NCBI GenBank assembly: GCA_024225445.1
Contig: JAAEMP010000251.1
Coordinates: 1-61,761, forward strand
Length of the DNA: 61,761 nt
Direction: 5' to 3'
Source: Hyphomicrobiales bacterium
Lineage (GTDB): Bacteria > Pseudomonadota > Alphaproteobacteria > Rhizobiales > Rhizobiaceae
A model generated the notes under the pieces. That model did not search any database and had not been told where the DNA came from. It was given only the letters and a program-made list of their open reading frames with translations. The translations under genes were made by a program, and so were the position numbers. Positions 42,748-50,883 of the stretch are shown here, one piece after another (position 1 is the first letter of the stretch; the number at the start of each line of letters is the position of its first letter).

Positions 42748-44814
42748 ATGGCCGATAATACCGACCCACTCGTTCTGTTCATGCCATCTGGAAAACGCGG
42801 ACGTTTTCCACATGGAACACCGATCCTCACTGCAGGTCGTGAACTGGGTGTTTATATAGAAAGCGTTTGTGGTGGACGTGGGATTTGTGGTCGCTGCCAG
42901 ATAGAGATACAATCCGGTAATTTTGCCAAACACGGTATTTCTTCATCTGGATCCAGCATTTCACCTCCAGGCCCAAAAGAGCAGCGCTATGCAAAAAAAA
43001 GAGAGCTTAAGCCTGGCCGTCGCCTTTCCTGTTCCTCAACCATACAAGGAGATCTGGTTGTTGATATTCCTGCCGAAGTCCAGGTCAATGCCCAGGTTGT
43101 TCGGAAAGCCGATGATGGGCGCTATATAGAACGCAACCCGGCTATTCATCTTTGCTATGTTGAAGTACCAGAACCCGACATGCATAACCCTCTGGGTGAT
43201 TTTGACCGCTTGAAGGCAGCATTGATTAAGGACTGGTCAAATAGCGCGGACGGAAATTCCAATTGGGACGACCTGACCATTGATCATCATTTACTTACCC
43301 GCCTGCAACCTGTTCTGCGCAAAGGCCAGTGGAAAGTTACTGCGGTAATACATGAAGACAAAAGTGCAACTCACCCTGCCCTGATTGGACTGTATCCCGG
43401 ATTTCACAATGAGGCCTACGGCATCGCCTGCGATATTGGCTCAACCACAATCGCAATGCATCTGGTCTCATTACTGTCAGGTGCCACCATTGCTTCCAGC
43501 GGCACCTCAAATCCGCAAATTCGCTTTGGCGAAGACCTGATGAGCCGGGTATCCTGGGTGATGATGAATCCTGATGGGCGCGAGGCAATGACCACAGTGG
43601 TTAGAAAAACCCTGAACGACCTGATTTCGCAGGTTTGTGGCGAAGCAAATATCGTGGCCGATGACATCTTCAACATGACATTTGTCGGCAACCCGATCAT
43701 GCATCATCTGTTCCTGGGAATTGATCCAACTGAACTGGGTGTTGCTCCCTTCGCTTTGGCCGTATCGAGCGCTGTGCAGATATTTGCCTCAGAACTTGAT
43801 CTGCAAGTAAATCCCGGTGCGCGAGTATATGTTCTTCCTTGCATTGCCGGCCATGTTGGCGCCGATGCTGCCGCTGTTACCCTGGCGGAGGGCCCGCACC
43901 GCCAGGATGAATTGATGTTACTGGTTGATGTCGGCACCAATGCGGAAATTGTCCTGGGCAACAAGGAAAGAACAGTTGCGGCTTCTTCACCCACAGGACC
44001 TGCCTTTGAAGGTGCTGAAATCTCTTGTGGTCAACGTGCTGCACCCGGCGCCATCGAACGTGTACGCATAAACCCGGTGACACTGGAGCCGCGTATTCGG
44101 ATCATCGGCGTAGAAAAGTGGTCGGATGAAGAGGGTTTTGAGGAAGAATCCGCAATACACGGCATTACCGGTGTCTGTGGGTCGGGAATTATTGAAGTTG
44201 TAGCGGAGATGTACCTCGCCGACATTATCACAAATGACGGTGTCATCGATGGAAAAATGGCAAAAAAATCTGATCGTATCATCGCCAATGGCCGCACCTG
44301 GTCATATATCTTGTGGCGAGGTACCCAGGAATTGACAATCACGCAGACAGATATCAGAGCCATTCAACTGGCGAAAGCTGCCCTTTATGCTGGAATTCGC
44401 CTGCTGATGGACAAGATGGGCATAGGGGCCATCGAGCAGATCCGCCTTGCTGGTGCCTTTGGATCATTTATCGATCCAAAATATGCAATGATTCTGGGCC
44501 TGATCCCCGATTGCGAACTCGATAATGTCCACGCCGTGGGCAATGCAGCAGGTGTTGGCGCTAAAATGGCTCTGCTCAATCGCAATCACCGACGCGAAAT
44601 CGAGGATACTGTGCGCAGAATAGAAAAAATCGAAACCGCGCTCGAAACAGATTTCCAGCAGCATTTCGTCAATGCCATGGCTTTGCCAAACAAGGTTGAA
44701 CCGTTCCCAAAATTGCAAAAACAGATAAAGCTGCCCGATATCAACACCCAGACCGCCACAGAAACAACCGCGAACTCACAACCCCGCCGCAGACGCAGAA
44801 CGCGTGGCAGCTAG
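42748..44814 (+). CDS. Corrinoid-activating protein: 2Fe-2S plus ASKHA ATPase domain (RamA/RACo type, DUF4445)
   Basis: 688 residues. The N-terminal 2Fe-2S ferredoxin domain has ESVCGGRGICGRCQIEI near residues 37-53 and a fourth Cys in RRLSCSS. The ASKHA part follows a linker: AYGIACDIGSTTIAMHLVSL (phosphate 1), PCIAGHVGADAAA, LLVDVGTNAEIVLGN (phosphate 2) and RLAGAFGSFIDPKYAMILG. It uses ATP to drive one-electron reduction of inactive Co(II) corrinoid to Co(I). It starts 46 bases after the folate methyltransferase. The C-terminus ends SQPRRRRRTRGS, another arginine-rich tail. Longer than MetH activation domains but normal for this family. Confidence 0.9.
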   Translation: MADNTDPLVLFMPSGKRGRFPHGTPILTAGRELGVYIESVCGGRGICGRCQIEIQSGNFAKHGISSSGSSISPPGPKEQRYAKKRELKPGRRLSCSSTIQGDLVVDIPAEVQVNAQVVRKADDGRYIERNPAIHLCYVEVPEPDMHNPLGDFDRLKAALIKDWSNSADGNSNWDDLTIDHHLLTRLQPVLRKGQWKVTAVIHEDKSATHPALIGLYPGFHNEAYGIACDIGSTTIAMHLVSLLSGATIASSGTSNPQIRFGEDLMSRVSWVMMNPDGREAMTTVVRKTLNDLISQVCGEANIVADDIFNMTFVGNPIMHHLFLGIDPTELGVAPFALAVSSAVQIFASELDLQVNPGARVYVLPCIAGHVGADAAAVTLAEGPHRQDELMLLVDVGTNAEIVLGNKERTVAASSPTGPAFEGAEISCGQRAAPGAIERVRINPVTLEPRIRIIGVEKWSDEEGFEEESAIHGITGVCGSGIIEVVAEMYLADIITNDGVIDGKMAKKSDRIIANGRTWSYILWRGTQELTITQTDIRAIQLAKAALYAGIRLLMDKMGIGAIEQIRLAGAFGSFIDPKYAMILGLIPDCELDNVHAVGNAAGVGAKMALLNRNHRREIEDTVRRIEKIETALETDFQQHFVNAMALPNKVEPFPKLQKQIKLPDINTQTATETTANSQPRRRRRTRGS

Positions 44815-44873
44815 CGCCCGTCACCTACCCCTGCCGGGCACCAGGTCACTGCCCCGCATGCATCCGAAATTTG

Positions 44874-46013
44874 CTAATATAAACCCTGGGTGAATTCCTC
44901 CACCAGCGAGCGCGCTACGCTTTTCAGTGCTTCTTGCGGTGTCCCGCCTTCATCAATATGTTCTTGATAGACCTTACGTTGTCGATCTGTGCTGGTTCCA
45001 CGTTTAACTATCTCCCGATTAGCCCTGATTTCGTCACTACAACCGAGAAACTCTGCACTGTCGTTTGAAATATCAATCAATTCTTCCAGCAATGTTGCAA
45101 ATTCCACAACTTCACCGCGAACAAAATCAATCATTCCTTCAGATATTCCATACCTTTGCGCCCGCCAGCGGTTTTCCCCAACCAGAAACTGATCATACTG
45201 GCGCCATCGTTTATTTTCACGCTTCAATTGATAAAGCGCCCTGTGTATGCATTGTACCAATGCCGCGATTGCAACTGCATCATCCAGCAAAGGCTGCACA
45301 TCACAAATTCGGGTTTCCAGGGTCGGAAATTTCGATGACGGTCGGATATCCCACCATATTTTTGATGCGTCCTGGATCAATCCGGATTCAATAATAATCT
45401 GCACCGATCGCTGGTACTCGGAAAAACTGCTGAATACCGGCGGCAAGCCGGTTCGGGGCAAATTATCAAAGACTGTAAGCCGGTAGGAATTCAGACCCGT
45501 ATCCCGCCCCTGCCAGAATGGCGATGATGTCGACAATGCCAATAAATGAGGCAGGAAATATGAAACTTGGCTCATCAGGTCGTTGCGCAACTCATCGTCA
45601 CCAAGTCCCACATGAACATGCATTCCGCAAATCAACATGCGCCGCGCTACTCCAGCCAGGTCCCTCTCCAAATCACGGTAGCGTTCTTTTTCCGTGTAGA
45701 CCTGATGACTCCAGTCCGCGAATGGATGGCAGGAAGCGGCTAAAGGTGCCAGACCGTATTGGGCTGAAATTCTCGAAATGGTCCTGCGCAAATGGGCAAG
45801 ATTCTCGCGAGCCTGGGCAGCTGTTTTGCAAACCTTGGTCCCCACTTCGATCTGACATTGTAAAAATTCAGGACTGACCTGGTCTTCCAGTTCGCGCTGA
45901 CAGTCTTTCATCAGAGCATCAGGAGCAGGCGCAAGATCATAGTTTTCCAGATCAACAAGAAGATACTCTTCTTCAATGCCAATGCTAAATTCAGGTTCGC
46001 TAGTTACCATCAT
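44874..46013 (-). CDS. Carboxylate-amine ligase, YbdK/glutamate-cysteine ligase family 2
   Basis: 379 residues. The start [13 protein letters not shown] gives the metal-binding glutamates, followed by [27 protein letters not shown] and [19 protein letters not shown]. YbdK-type enzymes join gamma-glutamyl and amine groups, with weak glutamate-cysteine ligase activity known for E. coli YbdK. The true substrate here is not known. ATG 46013 has GAGG just upstream, and the next ATG (46010) is possible. It is monocistronic, opposed to the methyltransferase cluster. Confidence 0.85.
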   Translation of the reverse strand: MMVTSEPEFSIGIEEEYLLVDLENYDLAPAPDALMKDCQRELEDQVSPEFLQCQIEVGTKVCKTAAQARENLAHLRRTISRISAQYGLAPLAASCHPFADWSHQVYTEKERYRDLERDLAGVARRMLICGMHVHVGLGDDELRNDLMSQVSYFLPHLLALSTSSPFWQGRDTGLNSYRLTVFDNLPRTGLPPVFSSFSEYQRSVQIIIESGLIQDASKIWWDIRPSSKFPTLETRICDVQPLLDDAVAIAALVQCIHRALYQLKRENKRWRQYDQFLVGENRWRAQRYGISEGMIDFVRGEVVEFATLLEELIDISNDSAEFLGCSDEIRANREIVKRGTSTDRQRKVYQEHIDEGGTPQEALKSVARSLVEEFTQGLY

Positions 46014-46099
46014 TGCCTCAATAATTCTTTGCGGTTTCCATTATGAGGAAAAAGATTGCAATATTTGAGAGTTTTTTCAAGCTGAGGTTGTTTATTGAA

Positions 46100-47068
46100 T
46101 TATAATTTGCTCTCCTGACCGGTAAAACATGCGCGCAAGTGATCGGCAGCGGCCCTGACCGGAGCGGTTGCATTTTCGACAATAATCATGCCCAACGCAT
46201 ATTGGGGCAATTGCGGCAAGTTATATTTCTTGTCTACAACAACAATATCACCGCCAATAGCTGAACGCGGCAACGGCGCCACAGCCAGATCGGCGAAAAT
46301 GGCCGCTTTCTGGCCGGAAATATGTGCACTTTGAAACGCCTCGCGGTAGCTACGGCCCTGTAATTCCAGTCCCTCCAGACCGGCCTTTCGCCATACGCAA
46401 CCTTCCTCCCACACTGAAACCGGCAAAGGAACTTTTTCGACAGCGACACCACATTTCGCCCCGGCCCAGACAAGATCCTCATGGAAAAGAATTTCCAGAC
46501 CATCAATATTATTGGAATTTTCGTCGCAGGTGATCAATGCCATCTCGATTTGTTTGTTCCTGACTTTTTCAATCAACGAAGTTGATCCATCGACAATAAC
46601 GTCAACAACAATGCCCGGATAGCTGTCAGCAAAACGTTTCAACATGTATGGTAAAAATCGTTCCGCTGCATCATCAGGTGCACCAAGGCGAACCATTCCG
46701 GCAACTTCCGGTGTAATAAAATGCGCGACCACATCTCGATTAAGCGCTAATACGCGGCGCGCATGAGCAAGCAGTATTTCCCCGTCATGGGTGAGAGAGA
46801 CAGTTCGTGAATCGCGTACAAAAACTGCCTTTCCCAACAGCTCTTCGATCCGTTTTACCTGCATGGATACAGCTGAGGGTGTTCTGTACACCACCTCCGC
46901 TGCAGCCGAAAAATTGCCTGTATCGTTGATCGCCACCAGGGTTTTTAGCAAATCAAGCTCCAGTAACGGAATCTGAGCAATATGAGGTGCTGATATATTC
47001 TTACTTTCAATTTTTTTGACAGATACTATCAAATCTTTTCGTTTGATTGAAGCATAATAAGTCCCCAT
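46100..47068 (-). CDS. LysR-family transcriptional regulator
   Basis: 322 residues. The winged helix-turn-helix lies at about 35-95 (LLKTLVAINDTGNFSAAAEV, TPSAVSMQVKRIEELLG), followed by the effector domain (VRLGAPDDAAERFLPYML onward). The first 30 residues (YYASIKRKDLIVSVKKIES) are an unusual leader; translation may begin later. It is divergent from a DUF1127 gene only 65 bases away, a pairing seen repeatedly in Alphaproteobacteria, so it probably controls that gene and itself. The effector is unknown. Confidence 0.85.
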   Translation of the reverse strand: MGTYYASIKRKDLIVSVKKIESKNISAPHIAQIPLLELDLLKTLVAINDTGNFSAAAEVVYRTPSAVSMQVKRIEELLGKAVFVRDSRTVSLTHDGEILLAHARRVLALNRDVVAHFITPEVAGMVRLGAPDDAAERFLPYMLKRFADSYPGIVVDVIVDGSTSLIEKVRNKQIEMALITCDENSNNIDGLEILFHEDLVWAGAKCGVAVEKVPLPVSVWEEGCVWRKAGLEGLELQGRSYREAFQSAHISGQKAAIFADLAVAPLPRSAIGGDIVVVDKKYNLPQLPQYALGMIIVENATAPVRAAADHLRACFTGQESKL

Positions 47069-47133
47069 TGTCTAGCTCAGCGGCACCTGGAAACTAACCA
47101 GGCCCTGAACACTAACCTTCAAGGAGAATTATC

Positions 47134-47442
47134 ATGAGCACGACATACAGTCATAATTTCAAGTCTGACTCTCAGTTTCAAATAAAAGGTCCCAAAACTT
47201 TTGTATCAGCAATAGATGGCGCACTGCAGCGACTGGCAGCGGGTATCAAAATCGTATTCAACAATTGGATTCAAAATCGGGTTGATCGGCAGGCTTTCAG
47301 CCATCTTCTTACCCTGGATGACCACATACTGAAGGATATCGGCCTTACCCGTGATGATGTAGTCTGGGCAAGCAGACTGCCTGTTTCGGTCAACGCGTCT
47401 CTGGAACTCGGAAAAACTGTCCGCATTAACCGGACTACTTGA
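47134..47442 (+). CDS. DUF1127 small protein
   Basis: 102 residues. The C-terminal half has the DUF1127 motif: WIQNRVDRQAFSHLLTLDDH followed by ILKDIGLTRDDV. Short DUF1127 proteins bind RNA and affect phosphate, polysaccharide or carbon metabolism in Rhizobium and Agrobacterium; longer ones such as this are less studied. The first 45 residues are not conserved by sight. AAGGAGAA before ATG 47134 predicts strong translation. It is divergent from the LysR gene. Confidence 0.83.
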   Translation: MSTTYSHNFKSDSQFQIKGPKTFVSAIDGALQRLAAGIKIVFNNWIQNRVDRQAFSHLLTLDDHILKDIGLTRDDVVWASRLPVSVNASLELGKTVRINRTT

Positions 47443-47639
47443 TAATGAGTTCCCCCCCCACTCAACAAAATGGGTCGCAATTCTGTTTCAACAATTTCGA
47501 CCCATTAAGTTTCGGTGTCATTTTCCAACACTAAAATTTCCCTTGCAGTTTTTTCCGAATATGACAGTGTCCAGATTACTATTACAGACTAGCGAAACCA
47601 CTATTTTGTCATTTGTTGTTTCGATTTGGATCATTCATT

Positions 47640-48608
47640 ATGGAAGACAATATAAAACGCAACATAGTTTTTTACCTGGTTCCAAATTTTTCTATGATTG
47701 CATTTTCCACTGCAATTGAACCGCTACGGCTTGCCAATCGCTTGCAGGACAATCCATCATATTCCTGGCATTTGGCTTCATTTGATGGGGAACCGGTTAC
47801 CGCTTCAAACGGTGTTCAGGTATCCGTGGATAAAAGCCTCAAACAGGAACGTGAGACGTTAACCGGATCAAAGCGCCCCTCAATGCTGCTGGTTTGTTCG
47901 GGCACCAATGTTGAGGAACATGAAAACAAAACCCTGTTCGCCTATCTGCGTGAAAACAAAAATCAGGGCGTCATGGTGGGAGGTCTTTGTACCGGTGCCT
48001 ATATGCTCGCTGCTGCCGGCATGCTGGATAATAAAAGATGCGCCATTCACTGGGAAAATCTACCAGGATTCACCGAGCGATTTCCAAAGATTGATGTCTA
48101 TGCTGATCTCTATGAAATGGAAGATGGCGTTTGCACCTGTGCAGGCGGCACTGCCTCGCTTGATATGATGCTCAGTATAATTTGTGAAGACCATGGGCAG
48201 GAACTCGTCAACCAGGTTTGCGAACAGGCTTTGACCGACCGGGTTCGCAACCCCCAGGACCGCCAGCGCTTGCCATTGCGCGCACGTCTTGGAGTGCAAA
48301 ATTCCAAGGTTCTGTCAATCATTGAGTACATGGAGGCAAACATTACCGAGCCGCTGCCACTGATTGACATAGCCGGTTATGTCGGGCTTTCTCGCAGGCA
48401 GATAGAACGGTTGTTTCAAAACCACATGGGACGATCTCCAGCGCGCTACTATCTGGAAGTTCGTCTTGACCGCGCCCGTCACCTGCTGATGCAGTCATCC
48501 TTGCCGGTAGTTGAGGTAGCCATCGCCAGCGGCTTTATCTCTGCTTCACATTTTTCAAAATGCTATCGAGAATTATATGGCAAGTCCCCTTTACAGGAAC
48601 GTGGTTGA
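47640..48608 (+). CDS. GlxA-family AraC regulator, GbdR-like
   Basis: About 322 residues. An N-terminal DJ-1/PfpI-like domain (RNIVFYLVPNFSMIAFSTAI, GGLCTGAYMLAAAG, CAGGTASLDMML) is followed by a two-part AraC DNA-binding domain (LPLIDIAGYVGLSRRQIERL, VVEVAIASGFISASHFSKCY). The combination is typical of GbdR and CdhR, which sense glycine betaine, dimethylglycine or carnitine and turn on their catabolic genes. With an MttB-type demethylase upstream and a dimethylglycine/sarcosine dehydrogenase downstream, a betaine-sensing role is a good inference. ATG 47640 begins conserved sequence; upstream codons are ignored. Confidence 0.82.
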   Translation: MEDNIKRNIVFYLVPNFSMIAFSTAIEPLRLANRLQDNPSYSWHLASFDGEPVTASNGVQVSVDKSLKQERETLTGSKRPSMLLVCSGTNVEEHENKTLFAYLRENKNQGVMVGGLCTGAYMLAAAGMLDNKRCAIHWENLPGFTERFPKIDVYADLYEMEDGVCTCAGGTASLDMMLSIICEDHGQELVNQVCEQALTDRVRNPQDRQRLPLRARLGVQNSKVLSIIEYMEANITEPLPLIDIAGYVGLSRRQIERLFQNHMGRSPARYYLEVRLDRARHLLMQSSLPVVEVAIASGFISASHFSKCYRELYGKSPLQERG

Positions 48609-48746
48609 TCACTGGTCGCGGCTATTCAAATCCAGCTTTGCGAAACCCCTTATGATAACGAATTCATACCGCTTCGCTTTTATACTGAGTATTCTCCACC
48701 TCCTGGACAAGGGTGAAATTCGGCAACACGGAATTTTCAATAAGAA

Positions 48747-49031
48747 ATGAGTAAAGATGCAAACATCACGCCTCAAAATGCCGTACTTGACGTCATTTCA
48801 CAAACCTGTGCTTAAGAAACGACCAAGGGCTGGAAAGATGCGGGTTTCTCGGACACCTCGCAAAAAGTTTGGGTCGATAACGAGAACCCACAGTGCTGCG
48901 CTGCAGCCAATTCAGCCGCTGATATTAGCTCAGCATCCTGTCCAAATGCACTTGACGCTTTCGAATGCTCTTCTAAGGCAAACACACCGTGTTCTTGCTT
49001 TCGATCCAATGCGAGGTTGTCGAAAGCGTAG
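48747..49031 (+). pseudogene. Short interrupted ORF, Cys-rich, left border of the island
   Basis: From ATG 48747 one frame runs to TAG 49031 with a single internal TAA after codon 22 (MSKDANITPQNAVLDV before it, GWKDAGFSDTSQKVWVD soon after it). The downstream part uses mostly G or C at third codon positions, as in a real gene, and contains many cysteines (PQCCAAANS, SASCPNALDAFECSS). No family recognised. It is probably a decayed gene; chance cannot be excluded. The rest of 48609-49094 holds no other gene, and the ribosome-binding site AGGAGG at 49084 belongs to the ATPase gene. Confidence 0.3.
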
Positions 49032-49094
49032 TAACGCTAACATAACTATTTTGTGTTAACTGTTCACTTAATGGACATTTCCTAGGAGGTGAAG

Positions 49095-50879
49095 TTGAAC
49101 ACAATAGCAACAGACCGGTCACAAAGTCCCTTCAAAGCAGGGGCGCAGATCGGACAGGTCTTGTCTGGGCGCGGTTCTGAGGCTCAGATAGCACTATCTG
49201 CTCCCTGGCCTGATGATGATGCCAGGCCAACCGTCGGTAAATTCATGGTGATCGACGCAGGCAAGGTTCAACTGATCGGGATGATCACCGAGGTCGAAGC
49301 CAGAGGGCCGGGCGGCCCGCAGGACTTGAACTATAAGGCAGTCGCTAAGATTGCACTGATGGGCGAGATCACAACCAATGTCAGTGGGAAACCTCATTTC
49401 AAACGCGGGGTTTCAGGGTATCCTTCGATTGGAGATGCTGCGCATCTTATAACGGGCGAGCAGCTTCGGCTAATATACAGTCCCACCGATCTTCGCACAA
49501 TCAATATTGGGCAGATAAACCACGACAGCTCGATTAACGCGCTTGTCGACGTCGATAACTTGATCTCAAAACACTTCGCTATCCTGGGATCGACAGGGGT
49601 CGGAAAGTCCAGCGGCGTTGCTGTTATTCTCTCCGAAATTATTCGCGTCCGCCCCGATATACGTCTATTTCTTTTGGACGGGCACAATGAGTACGGCGAC
49701 TGTTTCGGGGAAAAAGCCAATGTAATTAATCCCCATAGTTTTAAGCTTCCCTTCTGGATATTCAATTTTGAAGAGCTTACGGACGTGATCTACGGTGGTC
49801 GGCCTGCTGTGGCTGAGGAAGTTGAGATCCTGTCCGAGTTAATCCCGATCGCGAAGGCGAAATATCTTGGCTATAAGACGAGTTCGAGCAGGCTTGGCAT
49901 CAGGAAAATCGATCCCAAGCGGTCCGGCTTCACAGTTGATACGCCTGTCCCGTACTTGCTACAGGATCTTCTATCTCTGATCGATAACCGCATGGGCAAG
50001 CTCGAGAACCGTTCATCGAGGATGAACTACCATCGGCTCACGACACGATTGGAGACGATTACTAACGATCCGCGCTACGCATTCATGTTCGAGAATGTCA
50101 GCGTCGGTGGCGATACCATGGTTGACCTTCTCAGCGATTTGTTCAGGCTGGCGCCTGATGGGCGGCCAATCTCAATTATGCAAATGGCCGGCCTTCCGGT
50201 TGAGGTTATGGACGCGTTTGTGTGCGTTTTGTGCCGACTTGCATTCGAATTCGGGCTTTGGAGTGACGGCGCGATGCCGTTGCTCTTCGTGTGTGAAGAA
50301 GCGCACCGCTACGCTTCGGCGAATCCTTCAGTCGGGTTTGGGCCAACCCGGCGTGCGCTAGCCCGCATTGCCAAAGAAGGGCGTAAACATGGAGTCTTTC
50401 TCGGGTTAGTGACGCAGCGTCCAGCCGAACTTGATCCCACGATCATTTCTCAGTGCAGCACACTGTTCGCGATGCGCATGGCCAATGATCAAGATCAGTC
50501 GCTGCTGCGGTCTGCGGTCGCCGATGCGGCTGCCAACCTTCTCGACTTCGTTCCGTCGCTCGGTACTGGCGAGGTTGTCGGGTTTGGTGAGGGAATGCCG
50601 ATACCCGCTCGGCTGTCTTTTACAAAACTTGATTCCAGTTTGGTACCCCGAAGCGAGTCCGCAACGCCGTCTTTGAGAGGTGAAAAAGATGTACTTATGA
50701 ATCAGGACTTCATCAAGTCCGTCGTCGATCGCTGGCGCGGCGCTACGGAAAAAGCTAGCGAGCCTGGCGATGGAGAAGCCAGCATGCTGTCTTCGTCGCC
50801 CATGCGGTTACCGCCAAAGGAGCGCAATTCGACTTTGCTTAGCGATGTCCGCCGCCAAGTCCTCAAACGCCAGTGGTAA
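49095..50879 (+). CDS. HerA/FtsK-type hexameric ATPase (DUF87)
   Basis: About 594 residues. An N-terminal HAS-barrel (IGQVLSGRGSEAQIAL to about residue 115) precedes the motor domain: Walker A GSTGVGKSSGV (165-172), LFLLDGHNEYGD, Walker B LLFVCEEAHRYA (near 400), then ALARIAKEGRKHG with an arginine finger and GLVTQRPAELDP. HerA pumps act on DNA ends with a nuclease partner or, in defence systems, with Sir2, DUF4297 or other effectors. No nuclease gene is adjacent. TTG 49095 has AGGAGG five bases upstream. GC content is higher than its surroundings by eye, suggesting horizontal gain. Four bases separate it from the GGDEF-EAL gene. Confidence 0.83.
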   Translation: MNTIATDRSQSPFKAGAQIGQVLSGRGSEAQIALSAPWPDDDARPTVGKFMVIDAGKVQLIGMITEVEARGPGGPQDLNYKAVAKIALMGEITTNVSGKPHFKRGVSGYPSIGDAAHLITGEQLRLIYSPTDLRTINIGQINHDSSINALVDVDNLISKHFAILGSTGVGKSSGVAVILSEIIRVRPDIRLFLLDGHNEYGDCFGEKANVINPHSFKLPFWIFNFEELTDVIYGGRPAVAEEVEILSELIPIAKAKYLGYKTSSSRLGIRKIDPKRSGFTVDTPVPYLLQDLLSLIDNRMGKLENRSSRMNYHRLTTRLETITNDPRYAFMFENVSVGGDTMVDLLSDLFRLAPDGRPISIMQMAGLPVEVMDAFVCVLCRLAFEFGLWSDGAMPLLFVCEEAHRYASANPSVGFGPTRRALARIAKEGRKHGVFLGLVTQRPAELDPTIISQCSTLFAMRMANDQDQSLLRSAVADAAANLLDFVPSLGTGEVVGFGEGMPIPARLSFTKLDSSLVPRSESATPSLRGEKDVLMNQDFIKSVVDRWRGATEKASEPGDGEASMLSSSPMRLPPKERNSTLLSDVRRQVLKRQW

Positions 50880-50883
50880 CTAT

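Noticed and set aside
48757-49059. 100-codon plus-strand frame left of HerA
   Set aside because: Arg/Lys/His-rich translation typical of a shadow; the neighbouring frame from 48747 has better coding character.
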